Below, one piece after another: positions 26,763 through 37,112 of a stretch of DNA of 64,000 nt (positions are counted from its first letter, which is position 1; each line of letters opens with the position of its first letter). Under the pieces are notes generated by a model. It did not search any database and had not been told where the DNA came from. It saw only the letters and a list, made by a program, of their open reading frames with translations. The translations under genes and the position numbers were made by a program. Source of the stretch: Campylobacter curvus. GTDB taxonomy: Bacteria; Campylobacterota; Campylobacteria; Campylobacterales; Campylobacteraceae. Location: contig NZ_CP053826.1 in NCBI RefSeq assembly GCF_013372125.1, forward strand, positions 558,001 to 622,000, written 5' to 3'.

Positions 26763-27929
26763 GTGTCAAATTTAAACAAGAAAAACATGCAACTAATAGA
26801 AAATAACGGAAAATTCGGCTTTGCAGATGAGAGCAGACGGGTCGTCATAGAGCCTAAATTTGACTACGCGACGAAATTTATGCGAGGTAGAGCGTATGCG
26901 CGCTTGGGTGAGCGGATATTTACGGTAGATGCGAGCGGGGCGCAAAGAGAGGTTTTGAGCTTTAAGGCTGCGGGTGATTTCCACGAGGGGCTGGCGACCG
27001 TGAAAAGTGGCGGAAAATGGGGCTTTATCGACAAGATAAGTAAATTTAAGGTAAGGCCAAAATTTGACTTTGCCGCCAGCTTTTGCGAAGGGCTAGCTAG
27101 GGTGGCTTGCAAAGGGCGGCGCTTTTTTATCGATAAATCGGGCGAGGTCGTCATCCCGCCAAAATTTAATAAAGTGGGCGATTTTCATGACGGTTTGGCT
27201 AAATTTATGGATAAAAGCAGCAAAAAATGGGGCTTTATGGGTAAAAACGGCGATGTCCTTATAGAGCCTAAATTTAGCGAGGTAGGCGACTTTTCGCAGG
27301 GCTTTGCCGCAGTTAGAGCGCATAAATGGGGTTACATAAACACAAAAAGCGGAACGGCGATACCGCCCTTATATGATGGTGCGGGGCTTAGGTCGCAGGG
27401 GCTGATGGCGGTCAAGGTCGGCGAAAAATGGGGCTTCATTGACGAAAATAACGACATCATCGTGCCGCCTAGCTATCTTGCAGTTGATATTTTTAGACGC
27501 GGCATCGCTCAGGTCATCAGGCGCGAGCAAACAGAAATTTACCCCCAATACGCGTTCATCGACACAAACGGCAAGCTCATCGTGCCTTTTGGCAAGTATC
27601 AGACGCTAAGCGGCTTTTATGACGAATTCACAGCCGTGCAGGATCAAGAGTATATGTCTAGCTTCATTGATAGTAGCGGCAATGTCGCTTTGCCACAGGC
27701 TTTTGACGCGGCTCATCATTTTTGCGAGGGGCTGGCGTTTGTCAGTCAGGGCGAAGAGTGGGACGATAAATGGGGCGCGATCGACAAGAGTGCAAATCTC
27801 GTGATACCGCCGTTTTTCTACCGCCCTTATAGTGATTTTAGCGAAGGGCTTGCGCTTGTGAGGTTAGAGAGGGAGTATATATTATTTTTCATTGATAAAA
27901 ACGGCGAGCCGATGTTAAAGCCGCGATAA
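26763..27929 (+). CDS. WG-repeat protein
   Basis: 388 residues made of about ten copies of the WG (beta-propeller-like) repeat, each with a pattern like GKWGFIDK...VI.P.FD.A..F.EGLA.V. Examples are GKFGFADESRRVVIEPKFDYA, KWGFMGKNGDVLIEPKFSEVGDFSQG and KWGFIDENNDIIVPPSYLAVD. No signal peptide or membrane helix. These repeats usually mediate binding; no enzyme motif is present. Start is GTG 26763 or, eight codons on, ATG 26787 (MQLIENNGKFGF); neither has a strong Shine-Dalgarno. It begins at the edge of repeat copy D. Confidence 0.85.
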   Translation: MSNLNKKNMQLIENNGKFGFADESRRVVIEPKFDYATKFMRGRAYARLGERIFTVDASGAQREVLSFKAAGDFHEGLATVKSGGKWGFIDKISKFKVRPKFDFAASFCEGLARVACKGRRFFIDKSGEVVIPPKFNKVGDFHDGLAKFMDKSSKKWGFMGKNGDVLIEPKFSEVGDFSQGFAAVRAHKWGYINTKSGTAIPPLYDGAGLRSQGLMAVKVGEKWGFIDENNDIIVPPSYLAVDIFRRGIAQVIRREQTEIYPQYAFIDTNGKLIVPFGKYQTLSGFYDEFTAVQDQEYMSSFIDSSGNVALPQAFDAAHHFCEGLAFVSQGEEWDDKWGAIDKSANLVIPPFFYRPYSDFSEGLALVRLEREYILFFIDKNGEPMLKPR

Positions 27930-27992
27930 ATTTTAAAAATTTATGCCCAAAACGAGGAAATTTTCATTATAATAAGCGCCAAAGGATAAAAG

Positions 27993-29078
27993 ATGTTTGG
28001 AAATTCAAGACAAAAAGAGCTTCAAGCGCAAAACGACGAGCTCACACTAGAAATTCAAAGACTCAAAAAAGAGCTTGAGCTAGCTAGAAACGAAGTAGCA
28101 AAGGCGCAAAACGTAGGTGCTGGCAAAAACGAATCTAACGCCGACAATAACGAAGTCGTGACGCTTTTGATAGATAGCTACGCCGATGGTATGAACTTTT
28201 TACAAAACACGATGGAGGAAAATATCAAGGCGCTTGGCGGTATGAACGATCTAAACAACCAAACCTTCGCCAAGACCGAGAAGCTTACGCAGCAGACCAC
28301 ATCGATAGTAAATTCCATGCAAAGCGTGCAGCAAAAAAGTACCGATCTGCAAGCTAACGCCTCGTCTTTGACAAACAGCGTCTCCTCTATCTCTGAGATC
28401 ATAAATTTGATAAAAGATATCTCTGATCAAACGAATCTACTAGCCCTAAATGCTGCGATCGAGGCGGCTCGCGCGGGTGAGCATGGGCGTGGTTTTGCCG
28501 TCGTGGCGGACGAAGTGCGAAAGCTCGCCGAGCGCACGCAAAAAGCGACGCTGGAAGTTGAGGTGAATATCAATGGGCTTAAACAAAATGCGAACACGAT
28601 GTCCGAGATGAGCCAAGATTTTTCCGATCTTTCGGCAAATACGATGAAAATTTTAGATGAATTTTACGCAAATATATCAAGCGTCAATGAAAATACTCAA
28701 AATTTACTAAGCCAAGCGCTAAACGTGACTAACGAGATCAACGTCAGCAACGGCAAGATTGATCATATAAATTTAAAATTAAGCGGGTATAGAGCCATTT
28801 TAAAAGATGAGCGAGACAGCATCCCCGATGTCCATCATTGCAGGTTTGGCAAGTGGTTCGAGGAGTATGTAAAAGGCGCGATAAGTAGCGATCAAAAGGC
28901 TATAAACGAGATAGCTCACCATCATGAAAACGTCCATAGCGGACTAGCTAAAGTGATAGAAAGATCGGCCGACAAAGGTCATAAAAAAGAGGCTATATCG
29001 GCTTTAAAAGATGTCGAGAGGTCAAGCAAGATCGGCTTTGAGATGCTTTTGGCGGCTATCAAGAAAGCAAGAAAGTAA
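27993..29078 (+). CDS. Soluble methyl-accepting chemotaxis protein with C-terminal CZB domain
   Basis: 361-residue chemoreceptor without membrane helices. Residues about 5-40 form a coiled coil. The signalling domain carries the hairpin tip [48 protein letters not shown] (about 135-190). The end is a chemoreceptor zinc-binding (CZB) domain: [12 protein letters not shown] (near 284) plus the later HHHENVH, supplying the 3-His/1-Cys zinc set known for the family. CZB receptors respond to zinc and, in some species, oxidants such as hypochlorite. Likely a cytoplasmic sensor coupled to CheA/CheW. Confidence 0.93.
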   Translation: MFGNSRQKELQAQNDELTLEIQRLKKELELARNEVAKAQNVGAGKNESNADNNEVVTLLIDSYADGMNFLQNTMEENIKALGGMNDLNNQTFAKTEKLTQQTTSIVNSMQSVQQKSTDLQANASSLTNSVSSISEIINLIKDISDQTNLLALNAAIEAARAGEHGRGFAVVADEVRKLAERTQKATLEVEVNINGLKQNANTMSEMSQDFSDLSANTMKILDEFYANISSVNENTQNLLSQALNVTNEINVSNGKIDHINLKLSGYRAILKDERDSIPDVHHCRFGKWFEEYVKGAISSDQKAINEIAHHHENVHSGLAKVIERSADKGHKKEAISALKDVERSSKIGFEMLLAAIKKARK

Positions 29079-29085
29079 AATTTTA

Positions 29086-29432
29086 GGCTCTGTTGTAATA
29101 TTTCATTGATTTTCAGCTTTCAAAGCAGGAGAATGCGAACAGCATTCGAGTAAAACCTTATGAAGCGACGCTATCACCGCCGATTTTCAGAGAAGCCATA
29201 AGGCTGAACGCGGTCTGCTCGCAGTTGCGAGTGTAACGAAGCAAAAAATCGTGCTATATGTTCGGCTACTCGCTCCCGCACAAACGCTGTTCGCGTCCGT
29301 GCTAGGTCGCTCCTGGAGCGAGCAGGATTTGCGAAGCAAGCGTCAATGATTTATTATTACAGAGCTAAATTTTATATGCTCGCTTTTAATGATATTTACG
29401 AAGCACTCACTTAATACTATTAAAATAGAGCC
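29086..29432. repeat. Dispersed intergenic repeat, copy B, with MITE-like ends
   Basis: Occupies the 395-bp gap between the chemoreceptor and HIT genes. It begins GGCTCTGTTGTAATA and ends with the inverted version TATTAAAATAGAGCC (13 of 15 match). A second right-end-like sequence, TCAATGATTTATTATTACAG then AGCT, lies inside at 29343-29366. The interior holds the core AAAACCTTATGAAGCGACG and CACCGCCGATTTTCAG, CAGTTGCGAGTGTAACGAAGC, and CGTGCTATATGTTCGGCTAC shared with C, and a small palindrome TCGCTCC-T-GGAGCGA (29307-29321). No coding potential seen. Confidence 0.75.
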
Positions 29433-29445
29433 AAATTTATTTAGA

Positions 29446-29467
29446 TCCACCCTAAATTTAGGGTGGA
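29446..29467. terminator. Palindromic terminator downstream of the HIT gene
   Basis: TCCACCCTAAATTTAGGGTG with its final GA is a perfect 22-nt palindrome seven bases beyond the HIT stop (minus strand). It has a GC stem CCACCC/GGGTGG. Confidence 0.65.
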
Positions 29468-29473
29468 GATGCG

Positions 29474-29827
29474 TTAAAACGTGGATTGCGGATTTGTTAC
29501 AGCATCGCTCCAGCCAAGCTTTGCTCCGCCAAGCAGGTGAAAATGCAGGTGCATGACCTCTTGACCGCCGTTTTCACCGCAGTTTGTGACTAAACGATAG
29601 CCGCTTTTATCCACGCCCATCAGACGTGCTACTTGCTGGATAAACAAAAGCATCTCGCCCATTAAATTCGGATCCATCCCTTGGATGTTTTCAAAGTGTT
29701 TTTTGGGGATTATCAAAATGTGAATCGGCGCTTTTGGATTGATATCGTGAAATGCCAAGAATTTATCGTTTTCAAGGACTTTGTTGCATGGAATTTCACC
29801 CGCTACTATTTTTTCAAAGATCGTCAT
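29474..29827 (-). CDS. HIT family nucleotide-binding protein (HinT-like)
   Basis: 117-residue histidine-triad protein, a nucleoside phosphoramidase/nucleotide hydrolase by family. The triad is HLHFHLLGG near residue 97; the N-terminal TIFEKIVAGEIPCNKV and PKAPIHILIIPKKH are HinT-typical. ATG 29827 is used because AAAGGAG lies seven bases before it; a GTG two codons earlier is too close. Divergent from pheS. As I recall, C. jejuni also has a HIT gene beside pheS. Confidence 0.95.
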   Translation of the reverse strand: MTIFEKIVAGEIPCNKVLENDKFLAFHDINPKAPIHILIIPKKHFENIQGMDPNLMGEMLLFIQQVARLMGVDKSGYRLVTNCGENGGQEVMHLHFHLLGGAKLGWSDAVTNPQSTF

Positions 29828-29946
29828 TTTCACTCCTTTAAAATTTTCTCAAATTATATCAAAGTGCACTTAAATTTAGCGCCTTTTATCTGAATTTTAA
29901 CTCTTTTTGACTACAATCGGTATCAAAAATTTCTAAAGGTTTGAAA

Positions 29947-30939
29947 TTGCAAGAATTCATAGAAAAGATAAACAAATGCCCCGCACTTAGCGAGCTTGAG
30001 AAGATTCGTGTTGAAATTTTCGGCAAAAAGGGCGTCTTGGCGGAAGGTTTTGCAAAGCTAAAATCCATGCCTGAAGACGAGAAAAAGGAATTTGCGGCGA
30101 ATCTAAACAGACAAAGAGACGATCTGGCGGCGCTAATAGAGGCCAAAAAGACAGAGCTCTCTGCACTTGAGATCGCTTCAAAGATGAAAAGCGAGGCCGT
30201 TGATATAACGCTTTTTAACGAGCCCGTAGCAAGCGGCGCTTTGCACCCCGTGATGGCGACGATGGATAGGATAATCGAATACTTCATGATGCAAAATTTC
30301 TCGCTCGAGACCGGACCTTTGATAGAGGATGATTTTCACAACTTCGAGGCGCTGAATTTGCCCAAATATCACCCTGCGCGCGATATGCAAGATACGTTTT
30401 ATCTAAATGATTTCAGGCTTTTGCGCACACACACCAGCCCCGTGCAGGTGCGAACGATGCTCGCAAACAAGCCGCCTATTCGCATGATAGCGCCCGGGAC
30501 GGTGTTTAGACGCGACATGGACCTTACGCATACGCCGATGTTTCATCAAGTCGAGGGACTCGTAGTCGAGGATGGCGATAAGGTCAGCTTTGCAAATTTA
30601 AAAAGCATGCTTGAGCAATTTTTAAAATACATGTTCGGTGATGTCGAAGTGCGTTTTCGTCCTAGCTTTTTCCCTTTCACGGAGCCAAGCGCAGAGGTCG
30701 ATATCAGCTGCATTTTCTGCCACGGCGATGGGTGCAGGGTCTGCAAACAAACAGGCTGGCTGGAGGTACTAGGATGCGGCGTAGTCGATCCAAACGTCTT
30801 TAACGCGGTCGGCTATAAAAACGTGAGCGGATATGCGTTTGGACTTGGCGTGGAGCGCTTTGCGATGTTGCTTCACAGAGTGCCTGATCTAAGATCGCTG
30901 TTTGAGGGGGATTTAAGACTATTGGAGCAATTTAAATGA
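29947..30939 (+). CDS. pheS: Phenylalanyl-tRNA synthetase alpha subunit
   Basis: Catalytic alpha subunit of the (alpha-beta)2 enzyme charging tRNA-Phe, 330 residues. A coiled-coil N-terminal tRNA-binding part (1-85) precedes the class II core with motif 2 ([23 protein letters not shown]) and motif 3 ([10 protein letters not shown] near 308). The [12 protein letters not shown] Cys cluster near 255 is seen in many bacterial PheS. I take TTG 29947 (LQEFIEKI) as start, seven bases after AAAGG; the in-frame TTG at 29941 is only one base from it. The stop overlaps pheT (ATGA). Confidence 0.96.
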   Translation: MQEFIEKINKCPALSELEKIRVEIFGKKGVLAEGFAKLKSMPEDEKKEFAANLNRQRDDLAALIEAKKTELSALEIASKMKSEAVDITLFNEPVASGALHPVMATMDRIIEYFMMQNFSLETGPLIEDDFHNFEALNLPKYHPARDMQDTFYLNDFRLLRTHTSPVQVRTMLANKPPIRMIAPGTVFRRDMDLTHTPMFHQVEGLVVEDGDKVSFANLKSMLEQFLKYMFGDVEVRFRPSFFPFTEPSAEVDISCIFCHGDGCRVCKQTGWLEVLGCGVVDPNVFNAVGYKNVSGYAFGLGVERFAMLLHRVPDLRSLFEGDLRLLEQFK

Positions 30940-33272
30940 TAATATCAAAACACTGGTTGAACGAATGGGTAGACATTAGCGAGATAAGTGGCGAGAAGCT
31001 TTTAAAAACGTTAAATTCTATCGGGCTTGAGGTTGATAGCTATAAAGAGATAAAGCTGCCAGATAGCATCGTCGTAGGATATGTCAAAAACAAAGAAAAG
31101 CACCCGGACGCCGATAAGCTAAACGTCTGCCAAGTCGATGTGGGCAAAGAGACGCTGCAAATCGTATGCGGAGCTAAAAACGTAGAGGCAGGGCAGTTCG
31201 TACCGGTTGCACTCATAGGCACTGTGATGCCAAACGGCCTTGAAATCAAAAAAGCCAAGCTTCGTGGAGTCGAGAGTTGCGGCATGATATGCTCTTCTGC
31301 CGAGCTTGGCATGGTCAAAGTAAATGACGGAATTTTACCGCTTGATGAAAGCGTGGGAAATTTAAAACTAGGCGTCAGCCTCAACGAATTCGACGTTTTT
31401 AAGGACATCATAATCGAGATCGACGTTACGGCAAACAGAGGCGACTGCCAAAGCATGCACGGCGTCGCGCGCGAAATTTGCGCGGCGCTTGACCTAAACC
31501 TTCGCGACAACCTGCTTTACGAAGACGCCGACAATCTGCTTGGCATCGGCAGGATCGTCTCCGTGCGCGCGGAGGACGGCGTAAGAGGCTCGTTTTTATA
31601 CCGAGCGTTCGAGATAAAAAGCACCATAAGCGAGAATTTACTCACGCGCATGAGGCTTGCTCTCATAGATTGCAAAAAAGAGGGCATCATCGAGAGGTTG
31701 CTTGATTATATGAGCTACTGCACGGGAGTGCTTTTTAGAGCGTATGACTTTGCGAAGCTTGGTAGCGACGACGAACGCATAATGTTTGATATCAAAAATG
31801 GCAAAAACGGCGAGTGCGTCGTATTTTGCGGGGATAAAAATTTAGGAGTGGCAGGGATCTATCAAAGCGACGAGGGCAGGGTGGACGAGAGCTCGAAGCT
31901 GATCGTTTTGGAGGCTAACTACACCGAGCCGTCGGTCATTGCAAGGATCATAGGCGAGGACAAAGACCTACCTCACGGAGATCAAATTTATCGCTCCAGC
32001 CGTGGTAGCGAGCCAAATTTAGCCTACGGAGCGGATTATTTTTTCAAAAGGCTTTCTAACTACAAGGACGCTGTGGGCCTTTACGCAGGGTCGCAGCATT
32101 CTATCTTGCGCAAAGAGCCCGTTACTATCAATGTCTCTTTAAACGAGCTTAAAAATATGATAGGCCAAGAGGTCGCTCGCAACGATGTCGTTAAAATTTT
32201 AAAGAAGCTTGGTTTTGAAGTGGGCGTGAATGTCGAGCAAGAGAGTATAAACGTAAAAGCGCCGTCGTTTCGCCACGATATCTTAAACCTACACGATATC
32301 TGCGAAGAGATAGTGCGGATAGTGGGCATCGACAACATCGCCCCCACGCCGTTAGTCTTCGCCGAGCAAAACAGACTCACACCTACTTATATAAAATATA
32401 AAAATTCTCTAAATTTAAGGCGTAAAGCTGCGGACTGCGGGTTTTTCGAGAGTGTGCATTATGTTTTTGACAGTCTTGAGGAGCTTGGCAAGCTTGGATT
32501 TGCCCCTTGCAAAGTAGCGATATTAAATCCGATAAACAACGAGCTAAATACGCTTAGACCGACGCTTGTCAATCACCTCTTAAACTCATGCGAGCGAAAT
32601 ATCAAAAATTCTAAAAAATCGGTCAAGCTGTTCGAACTTGGTGAGGTTTTCGATGAAAATGGCAAAGAGAGCTTGCGCGTGGGCTTTGCGCTTTGCGGAC
32701 AGGCCAAAGAGCCTTCGCTGATAAATGGTGCAAAGGGCGAGGAGGCGGGCTTTTACGTATTTGCCTCGATGGTGCAAAACGTGATAGGTAAATTTATGCT
32801 GCTTCCTGATGATAAGATCTTGTATCTTAGCCCTTATGAGCAGGCGATCATCTGCCAAAACGGCGAAAAGATCGGCTACATGGGACGTGTGGATATCAAG
32901 GTGCAAAATTCGCACGATCTGCCAAAGACATATATCTGCGAAATAGATTTTGAAGCTATGAAATTTAATAAGATAGAGGCTAAACCTTACTCGAAATTCC
33001 CAAGTATCAGTCGTGATCTTAGCCTGATCGTGCCTGACGGGTTTGAATTTGCAAAAATTTATGAGTGCATAAGAGGGCTAAATTTAAAAGAGCTCAAAGA
33101 ATTTTTGCCGGTAGATATCTATCGTGGGGCCGGACTGGAAAATTCTGCCAGCGTGAGCCTTAAATTCACATTTCAGGATATGGACAAGACCCTTGAAGAC
33201 GAAGAGGTCGGCGTCTTGATGGATAAAATTTTAAGCGAGCTCAAGACGAAGCTAAATATCGGTATCAGATGA
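30936..33272 (+). CDS. pheT: Phenylalanyl-tRNA synthetase beta subunit
   Basis: 778 residues, normal length. In order: an N-terminal tRNA-binding (EMAP/OB) domain at about 40-145 ([24 protein letters not shown], typical PheT signature), B3/B4 editing domain with [11 protein letters not shown] near 165, B5 domain around 390-470, and a C-terminal ferredoxin-fold anticodon-binding domain ([16 protein letters not shown] to the end). The editing domain removes mischarged Tyr-tRNA-Phe. ATGA overlap with pheS and with aroA shows tight translational coupling. Confidence 0.97.
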   Translation: MIISKHWLNEWVDISEISGEKLLKTLNSIGLEVDSYKEIKLPDSIVVGYVKNKEKHPDADKLNVCQVDVGKETLQIVCGAKNVEAGQFVPVALIGTVMPNGLEIKKAKLRGVESCGMICSSAELGMVKVNDGILPLDESVGNLKLGVSLNEFDVFKDIIIEIDVTANRGDCQSMHGVAREICAALDLNLRDNLLYEDADNLLGIGRIVSVRAEDGVRGSFLYRAFEIKSTISENLLTRMRLALIDCKKEGIIERLLDYMSYCTGVLFRAYDFAKLGSDDERIMFDIKNGKNGECVVFCGDKNLGVAGIYQSDEGRVDESSKLIVLEANYTEPSVIARIIGEDKDLPHGDQIYRSSRGSEPNLAYGADYFFKRLSNYKDAVGLYAGSQHSILRKEPVTINVSLNELKNMIGQEVARNDVVKILKKLGFEVGVNVEQESINVKAPSFRHDILNLHDICEEIVRIVGIDNIAPTPLVFAEQNRLTPTYIKYKNSLNLRRKAADCGFFESVHYVFDSLEELGKLGFAPCKVAILNPINNELNTLRPTLVNHLLNSCERNIKNSKKSVKLFELGEVFDENGKESLRVGFALCGQAKEPSLINGAKGEEAGFYVFASMVQNVIGKFMLLPDDKILYLSPYEQAIICQNGEKIGYMGRVDIKVQNSHDLPKTYICEIDFEAMKFNKIEAKPYSKFPSISRDLSLIVPDGFEFAKIYECIRGLNLKELKEFLPVDIYRGAGLENSASVSLKFTFQDMDKTLEDEEVGVLMDKILSELKTKLNIGIR

Positions 33273-34543
33273 AAGTTCGTATACTAAACGAGCCTATAAA
33301 CGCCGAGCTCTCGCGCATAGCCGCCGATAAATCGATCTCTCATAGATGTGCGATATTTTCACTACTTAGCAATAAACCATCGCACGTTAGAAACTATCTA
33401 AAAGCCGGCGATACGCTAAATACGCTAGACATCGTGAAGGCTTTAGGCGCGCAGATCCAGGAGAGGGGCGAGGAGCTCATCATCACCCCGCCGGAGAAAA
33501 TCCTTGAGCCTGACGTAGTTTTGGAATGCGGGAATTCCGGCACTGCGATGCGCCTTTTTATGGGGCTTTTAGCGGCTCAAGAGGGCTTTTTCGTTTTAAG
33601 CGGAGACAAATATCTAAATCGTCGCCCGATGGCGCGCGTGGCTAAGCCGCTAGTGGCGGTCGGAGCCAAGATAGACGGCGCAAACGAGGCAAATACCGCA
33701 CCTCTTTGCATACGCGGCAAAAAGCTAGAGCGTTTTAAATATGATAGCCCGGTGGCCTCCGCGCAGGTAAAAAGCGCACTTTTGCTCGCTGCACTTTATT
33801 CAAATGGCTGCGAATTTTCAGAGCCAGAGCTTAGTCGCGATCACACGGAGCGTATGCTAAGAGGCATGGGCGCAAAGATAAAGACGCAAGGCGCCAGTAT
33901 AGCTCTTGAGCCTATGGATGCGCCGCTAGCGCCACTTGATATAGACGTACCAAACGATCCCAGCTCTGCATTTTTCTTTGCCGTCGCCGCATGCATCATA
34001 CCAAATTCTCATATCGTGCTAAGAAATGTGCTTTTAAACGAAACGCGCATCGAGGCATATAAAATTTTACAAAAAATGGGCGCGGGCATAAAATTCAAAG
34101 AGATATCCGGCAAATACGAAAGTATCGGCGATATCGAAATAAGATACGCCGCGCTGAATGCCGTAGAGGTGAGCGAAAATATATCTTGGCTCATCGATGA
34201 GGCGCCCGCACTCGCCATTGCTTTTGCAAACGCAAAGGGCACCAGCGTGCTAAAAAACGCAAAGGAGCTTCGTGTCAAAGAGTGCGATCGCATCGCCGTA
34301 ACGGTAGCCGGACTTAAAAAATGCGGCGTAACGGCGCGAGAACTTGAAGACGGCTTTGAAGTGAGCGGCTGCGATGCTAGCTGCGCTATCATCGACAGTC
34401 ACGGCGATCATCGTATAGCGATGAGCTTTGCGGTGCTGGGACTAAAATGCGGGATGATAATCGAAAAAAGTGAATTTATCGCGACATCGTTTCCAAATTT
34501 TATCTCGATACTTCGAAAAATAGGTGCTAGCGTTGAAGATTGA
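33269..34543 (+). CDS. aroA: 3-phosphoshikimate 1-carboxyvinyltransferase (EPSP synthase)
   Basis: Joins PEP and shikimate-3-phosphate in aromatic amino-acid synthesis. 424 residues. Motifs: ADKSISHRCAIFSLL at the N-terminus, LECGNSGTAMRLFMGLL near 90, LNRRPMARVAKPL, and DSHGDHRIAMSFAVLG near the end. Overlaps pheT (ATGA), and its last codons overlap the ispH start region. PEP use ties it loosely to pckA in the same window. Confidence 0.97.
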   Translation: MKVRILNEPINAELSRIAADKSISHRCAIFSLLSNKPSHVRNYLKAGDTLNTLDIVKALGAQIQERGEELIITPPEKILEPDVVLECGNSGTAMRLFMGLLAAQEGFFVLSGDKYLNRRPMARVAKPLVAVGAKIDGANEANTAPLCIRGKKLERFKYDSPVASAQVKSALLLAALYSNGCEFSEPELSRDHTERMLRGMGAKIKTQGASIALEPMDAPLAPLDIDVPNDPSSAFFFAVAACIIPNSHIVLRNVLLNETRIEAYKILQKMGAGIKFKEISGKYESIGDIEIRYAALNAVEVSENISWLIDEAPALAIAFANAKGTSVLKNAKELRVKECDRIAVTVAGLKKCGVTARELEDGFEVSGCDASCAIIDSHGDHRIAMSFAVLGLKCGMIIEKSEFIATSFPNFISILRKIGASVED

Positions 34544-35357
34544 GCTTGCTAGTAGCTACGGCTTTTGCTTTGGGGTAAAGCGCGCCATAAAGATAGCCGA
34601 AAATGCAGGCGATGCCGCTACTATCGGACCTCTCATACATAATAACGAAGAGATAAACCGCCTAGCTACGAATTTCAATGTCAAGACTCTCAACGGCATA
34701 AATGAGCTAAAGGACGAGAAAAAGGCCATCATACGCACTCACGGCATCACGAAAAGCGATCTGGCCGAGCTTAAAAAGACCGATATCAAAGTCATAGACG
34801 CCACTTGCCCGTTCGTGACCAAGCCGCAGCAAATTTGTGAGGATATGAGCAATGCGGGATACGATGTCGTGATATTTGGCGATGAAAATCATCCCGAGGT
34901 CAAAGGCGTGAAGTCCTATGCCAGCGGAAAGGTTTATGTCGTGCTTGATGAGAGCGAACTTGAGGGAGTGAAATTCAGACAAAAAGTAGCACTCGTCAGT
35001 CAAACGACTCGTAAAGTCGAAAAATTTATACAAATAGCGAACTACTTGATGTTACGCGTAAAAGAGGTGCGAGTTTTCAATACTATCTGCAACGCGACCT
35101 TTGAGAACCAGGAGGCGGTCAAAAATTTAGCCAAAAGAGCCGATGTGATGATAGTCATCGGTGGTAAAAATAGCTCTAATACAAAGCAGCTTTATCTGAT
35201 ATCTAAAAATTTCTGCGAGGACAGCTACCTGATAGAGAGCGAACACGAAGTCGAGAAAAGCTGGTTTGAGGGCAAGAATTTATGTGGTATAAGTGCGGGA
35301 GCGAGCACGCCTGACTGGATCATACAAAAAGTCGTCGACGTGATAGAGAAATTTTAA
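34533..35357 (+). CDS. ispH: 4-hydroxy-3-methylbut-2-enyl diphosphate reductase
   Basis: Last step of the MEP isoprenoid pathway: a [4Fe-4S] enzyme reducing HMBPP to IPP and DMAPP. 274 residues with the three cluster cysteines in GFCFGVKRA (Cys12), DATCPFVTKP (near 95) and FNTICNATFENQ (near 190). The catalytic E-H motif (GDENHPEVKG) and SQTTRK are present. The start is taken at TTG 34533 (MKIELASSYGFC), which gives the family's normal N-terminus; GTG 34524 would add three residues. Overlaps the aroA end by 11 bp. Confidence 0.96.
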   Translation: MKIELASSYGFCFGVKRAIKIAENAGDAATIGPLIHNNEEINRLATNFNVKTLNGINELKDEKKAIIRTHGITKSDLAELKKTDIKVIDATCPFVTKPQQICEDMSNAGYDVVIFGDENHPEVKGVKSYASGKVYVVLDESELEGVKFRQKVALVSQTTRKVEKFIQIANYLMLRVKEVRVFNTICNATFENQEAVKNLAKRADVMIVIGGKNSSNTKQLYLISKNFCEDSYLIESEHEVEKSWFEGKNLCGISAGASTPDWIIQKVVDVIEKF

Positions 35358-35386
35358 AATTCAACCTCAAATAAGCGAGTTTTAAA

Positions 35387-35392
35387 TATAAT
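35387..35392 (+). promoter_or_regulatory. Probable -10 box for rpsA
   Basis: TATAAT stands 43 bp before the rpsA ATG in an AT-rich gap between ispH and rpsA. No clear -35, as expected for Campylobacter sigma70 promoters, whose upstream element is a T-rich periodic signal. Confidence 0.5.
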
Positions 35393-35435
35393 AAAATACT
35401 TTGCCCTAGGCAAGAAAAAACACAAAAGGATCAAG

Positions 35436-37109
35436 ATGGCTGTGAACAAGAGCGTTCAACTAAGCAAAGCAAAAGACGAGGATATCGAAGATATCGATTT
35501 TGCTGCAATGTTAGAGGAGTCTTTCAAAAAGACTGAAGAGGATAGCGACGGTGTGATCGTCGATATCAAAGGTGACGAGGTTTTGGTAAACGTCGGTAAA
35601 AAATCAGAGGGGATTTTAAATATTTCCGAGATAACCGACGCAAATGGCGACTTGATGTATAAGGTTGGCGATACTATCAAGGTAGCGATAACCGGATCAA
35701 GGGGCGGAAGGCCTATCGTTTCACATAAAAAAGCGCTTAAGAAAGAGAAAGTCAAGGCCTTTATCGAGGCTTACGATCCTGAAAATTCTGGTGAGATAGA
35801 CGTTAAGATCGTCAATAAAAATAAAGGCGGATTCGTCGCCCAAGATGCAAACGGAGTAGAATTCTTCCTGCCTAAAACTCAAAGTGGGTTTAAAAATGCA
35901 AACGACGTAGTCGGCAAATCTTACAAAGTAAGAGTGATAAAAGTCGATAAAGACGAAAACAGCATCGTCGTATCACGTAAGAAAATTTTAGACGATGACC
36001 GTAAGAAGCGCAAAGAGGCATTAGCAAATATCGTCGATAACGCTGATGTGATAGAGGGAACTATCAAAAAGATCACGACTTATGGTATGTTTGTCGATGT
36101 GGGCGGTGTTGACGGACTCGTTCATTACAGCGAGATAAGCTACAAAGGACCGGTAAATCCAAGCTCTCTTTACAACGAAGGCGATAAAGTCTTGGTAAAA
36201 GTTATCAGCTACGATAATGAAAAACGCCATCTGTCTTTATCTATCAAGGCAGCGATGCCTGATCCTTGGGAAGAGATATTAAGCGACGGCCTGGAAGTAG
36301 GAGACACTATAAAAGTTATCGTAAGTAACATCGAGCCTTACGGAGCTTTCGTCGATCTAGGCAACGATATAGAGGGATTTTTACACATATCTGAAATTTC
36401 ATGGGATAAAAATATTAAAAACCCAAAAGATCACATCAGCGAAGGTCAAGAGATCGATGTCGAGGTCATCGAGATCGACGCAAAGGGACATCGCCTAAGA
36501 GTGAGCCTTAAAAATTTACTTCCAAAGCCGTTTGACGAATTTAAGGCTAAATTTAAAGAGGGCGATGTAGTAAAAGGCGTAGTCACCACAGTCACGAATT
36601 TTGGTGCATTCATCCGTATCGACTGCGTAGAAGGCTTGCTCCATAACGAAGACGCCTCTTGGGATAGAAACGACAAATGTAAAGATATGTTCAAACCAGG
36701 CGACGAGGTCGAGGTCAAGATCATCAAGATAGACAACGCCGAGCAGAAAATTTCGCTTAGCCTCAAGGATCTAAAACAAAGTCCGGTTCAAGAATTTGCC
36801 AATAAATTCAACGTAGGCGACATCGTAAAAGGCACTATCCGCGATATCAAAGACTTTGGCGTATTCGTCGAGCTTGGCGATAATGTCGATGCGCTCATCC
36901 GCAAAGAAGACCTTGGCAGCGTTGATGCCCAGAGCCTAAAAATAGGCGACGAGATAGAGGCGGCGATAGCCTTTATCGATGAGAAGAAAAACAGAATTCG
37001 TCTAAGTATCCGCCGCTTGGCTAAACAAAAAGAGCGCGAAGTACTAAACGAGATAAACGATAACGACAAGGTTACGCTTGGCGATATCATCAAGGAACAA
37101 TTGCAGTAA
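35436..37109 (+). CDS. rpsA: 30S ribosomal protein S1
   Basis: RNA-binding ribosomal protein needed for initiation on structured mRNAs. 557 residues with an acidic N-terminal segment (residues 13-40, EDEDIEDIDFA type) that docks on S2, followed by six S1/OB domains. The clearest repeats are GTIKKITTYGMFVDVGGVDGLVHYSEIS, VIVSNIEPYGAFVDLGNDIEGFLHISEISW, GVVTTVTNFGAFIRIDCVEGLLHNEDASW and GTIRDIKDFGVFVELGDNVDALIRKEDLG. Has its own promoter after ispH. The small membrane protein follows after 3 bp. Confidence 0.97.
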   Translation: MAVNKSVQLSKAKDEDIEDIDFAAMLEESFKKTEEDSDGVIVDIKGDEVLVNVGKKSEGILNISEITDANGDLMYKVGDTIKVAITGSRGGRPIVSHKKALKKEKVKAFIEAYDPENSGEIDVKIVNKNKGGFVAQDANGVEFFLPKTQSGFKNANDVVGKSYKVRVIKVDKDENSIVVSRKKILDDDRKKRKEALANIVDNADVIEGTIKKITTYGMFVDVGGVDGLVHYSEISYKGPVNPSSLYNEGDKVLVKVISYDNEKRHLSLSIKAAMPDPWEEILSDGLEVGDTIKVIVSNIEPYGAFVDLGNDIEGFLHISEISWDKNIKNPKDHISEGQEIDVEVIEIDAKGHRLRVSLKNLLPKPFDEFKAKFKEGDVVKGVVTTVTNFGAFIRIDCVEGLLHNEDASWDRNDKCKDMFKPGDEVEVKIIKIDNAEQKISLSLKDLKQSPVQEFANKFNVGDIVKGTIRDIKDFGVFVELGDNVDALIRKEDLGSVDAQSLKIGDEIEAAIAFIDEKKNRIRLSIRRLAKQKEREVLNEINDNDKVTLGDIIKEQLQ

Positions 37110-37112
37110 TAA

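Noticed and set aside
26405-26848. Minus-strand ORF of 147 codons over repeat copy D
   Set aside because: Composition is that of a noncoding repeat (Arg/Leu/Ser-rich, no motif), it overlaps the WG gene start, and the repeat core is shared by copies without this ORF.
30178-30390. Several minus-strand ORFs inside pheS, pheT, dnaE and the transporter genes
   Set aside because: Antisense shadows of long, well-supported genes; none has a recognisable product.
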